This document shows positions 23,516 to 29,785 of a DNA stretch of 37,320 bases, in pieces. Position 1 is the first letter of the stretch; the number at the start of each line of letters is the position of its first letter. Both the position numbers and the translations under genes were made by a program. Origin of the DNA: Candidatus Adlerbacteria bacterium (lineage in GTDB: Bacteria; Patescibacteriota; Minisyncoccia; Phycocordibacterales; SBAW01); NCBI GenBank assembly GCA_903884345.1, contig CAISEE010000023.1:1-37320 (forward strand). Reading direction: 5' to 3'. The notes below the pieces were generated by a model. That model was not told the origin of the DNA. It did not search any database and saw only the letters and a list, made by a program, of their open reading frames with translations.

Positions 23516-24133
23516 ATGCACACCGCCCTTATGTCGTGGCTCTCGGAGCTTGACCCCGCCACCATCATCGCCACCTTCGGCTACCTCGGCCTCTTTGCCA
23601 TCGTCTTTGCCGAGTCAGGTCTCTTCTTCGGATTCTTCCTGCCCGGCGATAGCATGCTCTTTACCGCCGGCCTCTTTGCCGCAAAGGGCACGCTCGACAT
23701 CTACCTTCTCGTCCCCATCCTGGCGGTGGCCGCCATCCTGGGCGATCAGTGCGGCTACTGGTTTGGCAATAAAGTCGGCCCCCGCATCTTCACCCGCGAG
23801 GATTCGCTCCTCTTTAAGAAGAAGTATTTGATCGAGACGCAGCATTATTTTGAAAAATACGGCGCCTACACCGTCATCGCTGCCCGATTCATCCCTATCG
23901 TGCGCACCTTCACCCCCATTTTGGCCGGTGTGGGCCGCATGCGCTACGCCCAATTTCTGCGATTCAATATCATCAGCGGCATCCTCTGGAGCGCCGGCGT
24001 CACTCTTTTGGGCTACCTTTTGGGCACCATCGTCCCCAACATCGACAAATACCTCCTCCCCATCATCCTCGGCATCCTAGCTGTCTCCGTCGCCCCAGTA
24101 GCCTGGCAGTGGCTGCGCTCGCGCCGTACATAG
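23516..24133 (+). CDS. DedA family membrane protein
   Basis: 205 aa. DedA/SNARE-associated (VTT) domain: FAESGLFFGFFLPGDSML near residues 32-49, GDQCGYWFGNKVGPRIF, then FEKYGAYTVIAARFIPIVRTFTPILAGVGRM with the essential FR.IP....P..AG pattern. Members are undecaprenyl-phosphate or lipid scramblases/flippases, which would recycle the carrier used by MurJ and the ligase. ATG 23516 fits the family start; GATACT lies 8 nt upstream. Its stop codon is inside the first copy of the CATAGG hairpin repeat. Confidence 0.93.
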   Translation: MHTALMSWLSELDPATIIATFGYLGLFAIVFAESGLFFGFFLPGDSMLFTAGLFAAKGTLDIYLLVPILAVAAILGDQCGYWFGNKVGPRIFTREDSLLFKKKYLIETQHYFEKYGAYTVIAARFIPIVRTFTPILAGVGRMRYAQFLRFNIISGILWSAGVTLLGYLLGTIVPNIDKYLLPIILGILAVSVAPVAWQWLRSRRT

Positions 24134-24146
24134 GACCGATCTATGT
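24128..24146 (+). repeat. CATAGG hairpin motif, copy 1
   Basis: ACATAGG-ACCGA-TCTATGT, 6-bp arms (one G-T), pentaloop ACCGA. Overlaps the dedA stop. Confidence 0.8.
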
Positions 24147-24150
24147 AAAC

Positions 24151-24169
24151 ACATAGGACAGACCTATGT
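24151..24169 (+). repeat. CATAGG hairpin motif, copy 2
   Basis: ACATAGG-ACAGA-CCTATGT, perfect arms, pentaloop ACAGA; tandem with copy 1 and just upstream of the promoter at 24180. Confidence 0.8.
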
Positions 24170-24179
24170 AGACGAACCC

Positions 24180-24207
24180 TTGCCAAACAGCGCCGCTTGG
24201 ATATACT
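24180..24207 (+). promoter_or_regulatory. Promoter for the 24214 RNA
   Basis: TTGCCA (24180-24185), 16-nt spacer, TATACT (24202-24207). Predicted start near 24214, at the closing stem of the RNA candidate. Confidence 0.7.
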
Positions 24208-24213
24208 TATACG

Positions 24214-24574
24214 CGGAAGTTCGAAAGTCTCTAATGCATCCCTTCCGTCCGCGTGACGCGCGCCGCAGGATGCAGCGTTTAGAGATTAAAGGGAATCGCT
24301 CGTACCTCGGTCGAACGACTCCCAGACGTGTAGCTAAGGTCATAAGAGTGCGCCGTCATACCAGCCTGTGGGGCCATGACGACATATAATTCACCGAAGC
24401 TCTCGACACATGACTCGGAACCGTGCGGCTCGCTTCCGATGAGAACGCTGTGGTGCCTTCAGTTAATAAGGCGCGGCACTTCTGTTCGTTTCCGAACCCT
24501 CTCGGAACGTGTGGTAGAACTTCCACCTATAGACGGCTCGTGATTCCTTCGGGACACGGGCCGTTTTTCTTTTT
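24214..24574 (+). ncRNA. Structured RNA candidate 1, with terminator
   Basis: About 355 nt bounded by a promoter and a strong terminator. The 5' GGAAGTTC (24215-24222) pairs perfectly with GAACTTCC (24517-24524), closing the molecule. A long helix joins TCTCTAA+TGCATCC (24228-24241) with GGATGCA+TTAGAGA (24268-24285). Other hairpins: CGTCAT...ATGACG, TCGGAA...TTCCGA, TTCCGA...TCGGAA. Terminator stem ACGGCTCGTG (24533-24542) / CACGGGCCGT (24555-24564) with TTCG-capped loop and TTTTTCTTTTT. No ORF of quality. It does not match tmRNA, SRP or RNase P motifs; 6S-like function is possible from the closing stem alone. Confidence 0.6.
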
Positions 24575-24630
24575 CGACCTGCGTCATAAGTAAAGTATCT
24601 TTACAAATTCGAGTTTACATAAAATAAGGA

Positions 24631-24718
24631 CAAAAAGTCTGGACGATTTTTTTGATATGTTCCCCAGTGACGAATCCACAGATTTTGTGCTCATTCGCGC
24701 AGACAAGTTCTGTATAAT
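24631..24718 (+). repeat. 88-bp promoter repeat, copy A
   Basis: 88 bp, 5 mismatches from copy B at 25804-25891. It ends in TATAAT (24713-24718). Contains CCACAGATTTTGTGC, an imperfect dyad. It would start the RNA at about 24725. Confidence 0.88.
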
Positions 24719-24724
24719 CACCGA

Positions 24725-25041
24725 GAAAGTTCATCAGTAATTTAGATACGTCAAACACCCGCAATGGCGGGGGCATTCTTCGATTAATTAATCAATGAAA
24801 GCGCAGTAACTCCCCAATAAACGGACGGGGTCAGGTCTGACAACCTGACAGAACTCGTAACGTGTGACTGAAGGCCTTCAGTCTTCCAAAAACTACTGCA
24901 GTAGTACAGTCGACAATTTTGAAAATGCCCCCACCATTTCGGATGTTCACTTCATTTGAGAAGTGATCTGTGGGAATGGCAGGTTTGCGGCGAGAGGCCT
25001 CTTAAACTTCATGCCACGGGTTCAACTCCCGTCATTTCCAC
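24725..25041 (+). ncRNA. Structured RNA candidate 2, palindrome-rich, with tmRNA-like 3' domain
   Basis: ATGGCGGGGGCATT (24764-24777) pairs with AATGCCCCCACCAT (24924-24937; 13 of 14). Within this are GATTAATTAATC (24782-24793), GTCAGGT...ACCTGAC (24830-24849), the uninterrupted palindrome GACTGAAGGCCTTCAGTC (24866-24883) and ACTACTGCAGTAGT (24892-24905). Then a hairpin CACTTC/GAAGTG (24948-24965) and the tRNA-like domain at 24970-25041. No ORF and no terminator visible. Family unknown. Confidence 0.5.
24970..25041 (+). ncRNA. tRNA-like domain resembling the tmRNA TLD
   Basis: Acceptor-like stem GTGGGAATG/CATTTCCAC (9 bp), T arm ACGGG-TTCAACT-CCCGT placed as in tRNA, and a 5' part GGGAATGGCAGGTTTGCGG that resembles the tmRNA 5' end (GGGGATG....GGTTTCGAC). 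No D stem forms. The middle is only about 24 nt and gives a poor anticodon arm (GAGG/CTTC). No tag ORF, no encoded CCA. It could be a degenerate tmRNA end, a minimal tRNA-like element or an aberrant tRNA. Confidence 0.5.
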
Positions 25042-25246
25042 GGATCAACTCTCAAATACTAAACCGATAGCGCTCTTATCACATCGTACGCACACGCACG
25101 CGCACGCGCAATAGACTACTGTGAGTAAGTCACTCTAATTCTCAAAAATAGCTTTATTTTTAGGCATCTTTGACAAGGTTCGTCTTAAAGCTTGTTATCT
25201 TTGCGCAGACAAATCCCAATTCTCAACACAACAACGCATTACAACT

Positions 25247-25263
25247 CATAGGACGGACCTATG
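25247..25263 (+). repeat. CATAGG hairpin motif, copy 3
   Basis: CATAGG-ACGGA-CCTATG, perfect arms, pentaloop ACGGA, about 110 nt upstream of the next promoter. Confidence 0.8.
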
Positions 25264-25375
25264 TAATCGAAAATCGGTCGAATAGGTCCCGACAAGCAGC
25301 AATATTTTTTCGCACCCTGGAATTGCCTTATTTTAAGCCTTTTCTGACGCCTCGGGTGACTCGCTAGCAAAATGC

Positions 25376-25404
25376 TTGACAAATGTGCCAGGGTATGATA
25401 GGCT
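25376..25404 (+). promoter_or_regulatory. Promoter for structured RNA candidate 3
   Basis: Perfect TTGACA (25376-25381), 17-nt spacer, TAGGCT (25399-25404). Confidence 0.7.
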
Positions 25405-25410
25405 ATCTTC

Positions 25411-25705
25411 AGGTGAGGCAAATGTCCCACCTCTAGCCAAGGGCTGGAGTAGAGTGGAAACCAGCCCATTTGTGAGGAGCAGGCGCATGTGCGCTAGGCT
25501 CCAGAGAGTAAAAAGGAAGAGCCGTAACGGCACTCGGTTTCCATCCCGAGTAACATCTTCCCCTCAGGGTCTTGAGCACCCTGTTGTACAGATCTTTTTT
25601 AGAGACTATTAGGAGCGGAGTCAACAGGACTCCACATCGATGCTCAACTCGATGTAAAACTCCACCCCCCTAAGGCTCGCATCATGCGGGCCTTTTACTT
25701 TTTAT
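25411..25705 (+). ncRNA. Structured RNA candidate 3, with pseudoknot potential and terminator
   Basis: About 295 nt. CCACCTCTA (25427-25435) pairs with TAGAGTGG (25450-25457), while GGGCTGG in that loop (25441-25447) pairs with CCAGCCC (25461-25467): an H-type pseudoknot or two exclusive hairpins. Next GGAGC..GCGCATGTGCGC..GCTCC (about 25476-25502), GGAAGA...TCTTCC enclosing GCCG-taa-CGGC and ACTCGG...CCGAGT, CAGGGT/ACCCTG, then a three-way junction with GGAGTC/GACTCC and ACATCGA/TCGATGT. Terminator AGGCTCGCA (25673-25681) / TGCGGGCCT (25685-25693) plus TTTACTTTTT. No ORF; family not recognised. Confidence 0.6.
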
Positions 25706-25715
25706 ATAGTTCATT

Positions 25716-25733
25716 CCATGGACGGACCTATGG
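25716..25733 (+). repeat. CATAGG hairpin motif, copy 4 (degenerate)
   Basis: CCATGG-ACGGA-CCTATGG; one base lost in the left arm, pentaloop ACGGA kept. Between the RNA 3 terminator and the nrdJ promoter repeat. Confidence 0.7.
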
Positions 25734-25803
25734 GATTTCATTTTTGTTATCTGCGCCACTCACGATGCATCATTTGTAAAGTAACGGTACGCACAAATAA
25801 GCT

Positions 25804-25891
25804 CAAAAAGTATGGACGGTTTTTTTGATATGTTCCCCAGTGACGAATCCACAGATTTTGTGCCCATTCGCACAGACAAGTTCTGTACAAT
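25804..25891 (+). repeat. 88-bp promoter repeat, copy B (nrdJ promoter)
   Basis: Second copy of the 24631-24718 sequence; ends in TACAAT (25886-25891), which would start nrdJ transcription near 25898. No good -35 box, so an activator or operator-bound protein may be needed. Confidence 0.85.
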
Positions 25892-25930
25892 AGGTGTGCA
25901 AATTAAAAATATTATTTGGAACTTTGGAGT

Positions 25931-28255
25931 ATGCCACGCGCACAGTCGGGAATGATAACGAATATTAAGAAGCGGGATGGATCGTTGGTGCCGTTTGATG
26001 CCGAGAAGATTGCAGTCGCGGTCACCAAGGCCATGAAGGCCGCGGGCGATTTCAAAGAACACGCGCCTGAAAAGGTGGCGAAGGCCGTGGCCGAGAAGCT
26101 CGCTGCAAAGATTGGCGAGGACGCGACCTTTGTCCCGACCGTCGAGGGCGTGCAGGACGCGGTCGAGACCGAGCTCATGCTCCAAAAGTTCCCGGCGACC
26201 GCCAAGGCGTACATCCTCTACCGCGCCGATCGCTCCCGCATGCGCGAGAAACAAGGCATCGAGGTCTCCGACCATGTCCGCACCCTTGCCTCCGAGAGTA
26301 AAAAGTACTTCAAAGGCAACCAATTGGGCGAATTCGTCTACCTGCGCACCTACGCGCGTTGGATCGAGGCCGAGGGTCGCCGCGAGACCTGGATCGAGAC
26401 CGTCGATCGCTACATGGCCTTCATGAAAGAGAACCTGGGCGATAAGTTGACCGCGGCCGAGTACGCTGAGGTTCGCGAAGGAGTGCTCAAACAAGAGGTC
26501 ATGCCGTCGATGCGCGCCATGCAGTTTGCTGGCGAGCCCGCACGCCGCTGCAACACCTGTTTCTATAACTGCTCCTTCCTCGCCCCGTCCAAACTCGAGG
26601 ACTTCGCCGAGATCATGTACCTCTCGATGCAGGGCTGCGGCGTCGGATTCGCCGTCGAGAGTCAGAACGTCGAGCAGCTTCCGCAGATTAAGAAGCAGGG
26701 CGGCAAGAAATTGGCGATGCACATGGTCCTCGACTCCAAAGAAGGCTGGTGCGACGCGCTCACGCTCGGTCTTCGCACCTGGTACGACGGCCGCGACGTC
26801 GACTTCGACTTCTCGATGGTGCGCCCCGCTGGCGCACGCCTCAAAGTCATGGGTGGCAAGGCATCGGGCCCCGAGCCCCTGCGCTCGCTCCTACAGTTTG
26901 CCCGCGAGAAGATTCTGCGCCGTCAGGGTCGCCGCCTGCGCCCCATCGACGTGCACGACATCATCTGCAAGATCGGCGAATGCGTCGTGGCAGGTGGCGT
27001 ACGCCGCACCGCGATGATTTCCCTCTCCGACCTTGACGACGACGCACTGCGCGACGCAAAGAAGGGGCAGTTCTTCCTCGGCGAGCCGTACCGCATGGTC
27101 GCCAACAACTCGGCGGTCTACGAAAACAAGCCGTCTAACACCGAACTTATGGAGGAGTGGGTCGCCCTTATGAAGAGCGGCTCGGGTGAGCGCGGCATCT
27201 TCAACCGCGGATCCTTGGCCAACACCATGCCCAAGCGCCGCCTCGCACACTTCGACAAAATCGGTTTCTTGGGTGAGGACGGCGTCGTGCGCGGCCCCAT
27301 CGGCACCAACCCGTGCGGCGAAATCATCCTGCAATCAAAGCAGTTTTGTAACCTCTCCGAGGTGATCGCTCGCGCCGACGACACCCGCGAGTCGCTCGTA
27401 CGCAAGGCACGCTTGGCCGCCATCCTCGGCACCTACCAATCGTCGCTCACCAACTTCAAATACATCTCAAAAGAGTGGGCCGACCACTGCCAAGACGAGG
27501 CACTCCTTGGCGTCTCGATAACCGGCCAGTGGGACAGTGCCGCGGCACGCGAGCCCGAGACCATGCAGGCCGTGCGCGACATGGCAGTTGCGGTCAACGC
27601 CGAGTTTGCCAAGCGCTTCGGCATCAATCAGTCGATGTCGGTCACCGCGGTCAAGCCGTCGGGCACGGTCTCGCAAGCCTTCAACTGCTCCTCGGGCATC
27701 CACCCGCGTCACGCCAAGTACTACATCCGCCGCGTGCGCATCTCAGCCACCGACTCGCTCTTTAAAATGTTGCGCGACCAGGGCGTGCCGTACTACCCCG
27801 AGGTGGGCCAGACCACCGAGAACGCCAGCACCTACGTGCTCGAGTTCCCTGTCGAGTCCCCTGACAGCGCGAAGTTTAAAGATGACTTCTCGGCTCTCGA
27901 GCAGCTCGAGTACTGGAAGCGCGTCAAATTAAACTTCACCGAGCACAACCCGTCGGCCACTATTTCAGTCGGCGAGGACGAGTGGATCAGCGTCGTCGAT
28001 TGGGTGCAAAAGAACTGGGAGATCATCGGCGGCCTCTCGTTCCTCCCGCGCTATGACCACGTGTACCGTTTAGCACCGTACGAGACCATCGACAAGAAGC
28101 GCTACGACGAGATGCTCGCGCAGTTCCCCGAGATCGACTACTCGAAGTTGGTGACCTACGAACTCACCGACGAGACCGAGCAAAAGAAAGAGCTCGCCTG
28201 TGTGGGCGGCGTCTGCGACATCGACATGGTCCCGGTGGTGTCGGCCGGGCAGTAA
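25931..28255 (+). CDS. nrdJ: Adenosylcobalamin-dependent ribonucleoside-triphosphate reductase (class II)
   Basis: Converts ribonucleotides to deoxyribonucleotides using a radical made from AdoCbl. 774 aa, close to the monomeric RTPR of Lactobacillus. N-terminal ATP-cone (ITNIKKRDGSLVPFDAEKI, about residues 10-95), then MRAMQFAGEPARRCNTC, EIMYLSMQGCGVGFAVE, and NPCGEI with the thiyl-radical Cys at about 462 and a second active-site Cys 11 residues later, as in RTPR. The tail CVGGVC (757/762) matches the shuttle Cys pair reduced by thioredoxin. ATG 25931 is preferred; an in-frame TTG at 25916 and ATG at 25952 are alternatives. It is the consumer of the cobalamin locus that follows. Confidence 0.96.
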   Translation: MPRAQSGMITNIKKRDGSLVPFDAEKIAVAVTKAMKAAGDFKEHAPEKVAKAVAEKLAAKIGEDATFVPTVEGVQDAVETELMLQKFPATAKAYILYRADRSRMREKQGIEVSDHVRTLASESKKYFKGNQLGEFVYLRTYARWIEAEGRRETWIETVDRYMAFMKENLGDKLTAAEYAEVREGVLKQEVMPSMRAMQFAGEPARRCNTCFYNCSFLAPSKLEDFAEIMYLSMQGCGVGFAVESQNVEQLPQIKKQGGKKLAMHMVLDSKEGWCDALTLGLRTWYDGRDVDFDFSMVRPAGARLKVMGGKASGPEPLRSLLQFAREKILRRQGRRLRPIDVHDIICKIGECVVAGGVRRTAMISLSDLDDDALRDAKKGQFFLGEPYRMVANNSAVYENKPSNTELMEEWVALMKSGSGERGIFNRGSLANTMPKRRLAHFDKIGFLGEDGVVRGPIGTNPCGEIILQSKQFCNLSEVIARADDTRESLVRKARLAAILGTYQSSLTNFKYISKEWADHCQDEALLGVSITGQWDSAAAREPETMQAVRDMAVAVNAEFAKRFGINQSMSVTAVKPSGTVSQAFNCSSGIHPRHAKYYIRRVRISATDSLFKMLRDQGVPYYPEVGQTTENASTYVLEFPVESPDSAKFKDDFSALEQLEYWKRVKLNFTEHNPSATISVGEDEWISVVDWVQKNWEIIGGLSFLPRYDHVYRLAPYETIDKKRYDEMLAQFPEIDYSKLVTYELTDETEQKKELACVGGVCDIDMVPVVSAGQ

Positions 28256-28272
28256 CACTCAAGACATACCAA

Positions 28273-28306
28273 CGAACAAACCCCGGTTTATGCCGGGGTT
28301 TGTTCG
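28273..28306 (+). terminator. Terminator after nrdJ
   Basis: 14-bp perfect stem CGAACAAACCCCGG (28273-28286) / CCGGGGTTTGTTCG (28293-28306), loop TTTATG. Little U tail, but stem strength and position support it. Confidence 0.8.
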
Positions 28307-28321
28307 TACATAAACGAGTAA

Positions 28322-28343
28322 GGCGGACCCAGATGGATCCGCC
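28322..28343 (-). terminator. Terminator-like hairpin after the zinc-ribbon gene
   Basis: Minus strand GGCGGATCC-ATCT-GGGTCCGCC, 9 bp with one wobble, 15 nt past the stop of the 28358-28561 gene. Confidence 0.6.
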
Positions 28344-28357
28344 GTGTCGAATAGTAT

Positions 28358-28561
28358 TTACGCGTGCGCTGCCGGCTGCTGGCCTTTTTTTACTTTGGCT
28401 GGCACAGCTCCCGGGGCACCTGTCGCCACCGGAGCGGCGTTCGGTTCACAGGCGCTGCTGCAGTAGCGTTTCTTGTCGGCACCCACGTGATAGGCGCTGG
28501 TAAGTGCATTGGCACATGCGGGATTGGCGCATTTGTCTTTAGACCAAGACGTTCGGCACAT
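28358..28561 (-). CDS. Small putative zinc-ribbon protein, 67 aa
   Basis: Not assigned. Four Cys in two knuckles (CANPAC near residues 10-15 and CSSAC near residues 33-37) suggest a zinc ribbon; the tail is Ala/Pro/Lys-rich and probably disordered. ATG 28561 is chosen because AGGGAG lies about 8 nt upstream and a consensus promoter (TTGACA-16-TATTGT) precedes it. It belongs to the Shine-Dalgarno gene class. No evidence ties it to cobalamin apart from position. Confidence 0.65.
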   Translation of the reverse strand: MCRTSWSKDKCANPACANALTSAYHVGADKKRYCSSACEPNAAPVATGAPGAVPAKVKKGQQPAAHA

Positions 28562-28596
28562 CGACCATCTCCCTTTAAAATAATCCACCAAGCGCA

Positions 28597-28624
28597 ACAA
28601 TATCGTATATTTCTGAAATGTCAA
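28597..28624 (-). promoter_or_regulatory. Sigma70-type promoter for the zinc-ribbon gene
   Basis: Minus strand TTGACA (28624-28619), 16-nt spacer, TATTGT (28602-28597). Confidence 0.75.
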
Positions 28625-28659
28625 TGAAGATTGGCAGCTCCCTCTGTGCAGAACTCCAC

Positions 28660-29196
28660 TTAGTAGGTCGGTCGCTCCTCGGCAGACTGGGCCAAGGTGT
28701 TTGCCAAGCGCGCCAGAGCGTAGAGGAAGCTCGAGAGGCGGTTGAGGTACTTCCCCGTCTCGGGGCACACGGGTTTGGTGTCGCGGGCGGCGATGACCTG
28801 GCGCTCGACGCGGCGCGAGACGGCGCGGGCGTAGTCGAGGTGAGCCGAGAGTTCGGTGCCGCCGGCGATGACGAACGAGGTTGGCTTCTCGATCTCTTGC
28901 TCGATCTCGGCGATCGATACCTCGAGCCGGTCGACGCGCGGCTGGTCGATCTTCTTGTCGGCTCCGGCCAACTCGGCCTGAACGATGAACAAATCCTGCT
29001 GAACGGAGCGCAGCAACTCGGCCACGCGCTCATAGGTTGGGCCCGCCGCGGTCGCTTTCGCAAAGCAAATACCCAAGAGCGAATTAAGCTCGTCGACCGA
29101 GCCCAGCGCCTCAAACAGCGGGCAATCCTTGGGTAAGCGGCTATTCGAGCCAAAGAGACCCGAGGTACCGTCGTCGCCTTTGCGCGTGTATAACAT
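28660..29196 (-). CDS. Cob(I)alamin adenosyltransferase, PduO type
   Basis: 178 aa. Transfers the adenosyl group of ATP to cob(I)alamin to make AdoCbl, the cofactor of NrdJ. Seen: N-terminal TRKGDDGTSGLF (ATP loop, residues 4-15), ALGSVDELNSLLG, and the C-terminal ATP/cobalamin region with RRVERQVI and YLNRLSSFLYALAR. Start 29196 is set by the family start and by TATACT ending 7 nt upstream; longer in-frame starts overlap the divergent DUF4430 gene. The 27-nt spacer to that gene is a shared promoter region. Confidence 0.95.
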   Translation of the reverse strand: MLYTRKGDDGTSGLFGSNSRLPKDCPLFEALGSVDELNSLLGICFAKATAAGPTYERVAELLRSVQQDLFIVQAELAGADKKIDQPRVDRLEVSIAEIEQEIEKPTSFVIAGGTELSAHLDYARAVSRRVERQVIAARDTKPVCPETGKYLNRLSSFLYALARLANTLAQSAEERPTY

Positions 29197-29223
29197 TGCA
29201 GTTAGTATAAAGTACGAATCGCT

Positions 29224-29775
29224 ATGAGCAAAAAACGCCTCGTCATCAAACTCGCACTGATTGCGATCATTGCTGCGGTCACCATCACCGCCCTCTTTGG
29301 TGGCACCGGCTCGCACACAACCGTCTCCAAACCCCCAACCGACTCGCGTAGTGTCGGCATCACCACCGCGGTGCACACTGCGCCCCCGAATGACGGCGGC
29401 TCACCGGCATCCCAGTCCAACGCCGCTCCTGTGCATCAATCGGTGGCAACCATCGCGAAAGCGCCGCAAGGCCCGACTATTTCCCTCTCCATCCAAGGGT
29501 TATATACTAAGAAGCCGGTCGCCATTACGTCGGGCGAAACGATGCTCGCTCTGCTTCAGGCGCAAAACGCCGCAGACCCCGCGATGCAGTTGACCAGCAA
29601 GTCGTACGCGGGGCTGGGCACTTTGGTCACGGGCATGGGCGGATTCACGAACGGGACGGATAAAAATTACTGGCAGTACACGGTCAACGGCATCATGCCG
29701 CAAATCGGCGCCAGCGGGTACCAATTACAAAACGGTGATCGCGTCGAATGGTTCTTCGGCCCGTCGCAAAACTAA
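29224..29775 (+). CDS. Membrane-anchored DUF4430 (transcobalamin C-terminal-like) protein
   Basis: 183 aa. Basic start plus one span (LVIKLALIAIIAAVTITALF, about residues 6-25), a Ser/Thr/Pro-rich linker (28-80), then one DUF4430 domain (about 84-183) with SGETMLALLQAQ, MGGFTNGTDKNYWQYTVNG and LQNGDRVEWFFG. DUF4430 is the bacterial version of the beta domain of transcobalamin/intrinsic factor. It probably holds cobalamin, or helps hand it over, outside the membrane; that is inference from fold and neighbours. The next gene follows after 10 nt, so they form an operon. Confidence 0.88.
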   Translation: MSKKRLVIKLALIAIIAAVTITALFGGTGSHTTVSKPPTDSRSVGITTAVHTAPPNDGGSPASQSNAAPVHQSVATIAKAPQGPTISLSIQGLYTKKPVAITSGETMLALLQAQNAADPAMQLTSKSYAGLGTLVTGMGGFTNGTDKNYWQYTVNGIMPQIGASGYQLQNGDRVEWFFGPSQN

Positions 29776-29785
29776 CCTTACCGCT

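Noticed and set aside
24180-24389. ORF inside structured RNA candidate 1
   Set aside because: Starts at the promoter -35, no Shine-Dalgarno, composition unlike a protein; RNA pairing explains the region better.
24676-24691. NrdR box in the 88-bp repeat
   Set aside because: The CCAC...GTGC dyad is one base shorter than the NrdR consensus spacing and only one such site per copy is seen, while NrdR operators come in pairs. Left as an unassigned dyad.
24214-25041. Full tmRNA in either of the first two RNA candidates
   Set aside because: No tag frame ending in a hydrophobic ALAA-like peptide followed by a stop, and the tRNA-like halves are only 72 nt apart in candidate 2 and absent in candidate 1.
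25411-25705. SRP (4.5S) RNA
   Set aside because: The conserved GGAAG...AGCAG S-domain loop is not present.
25760-26722. 320-codon frame opposite the start of nrdJ
   Set aside because: Antisense shadow of nrdJ with no recognisable domain.
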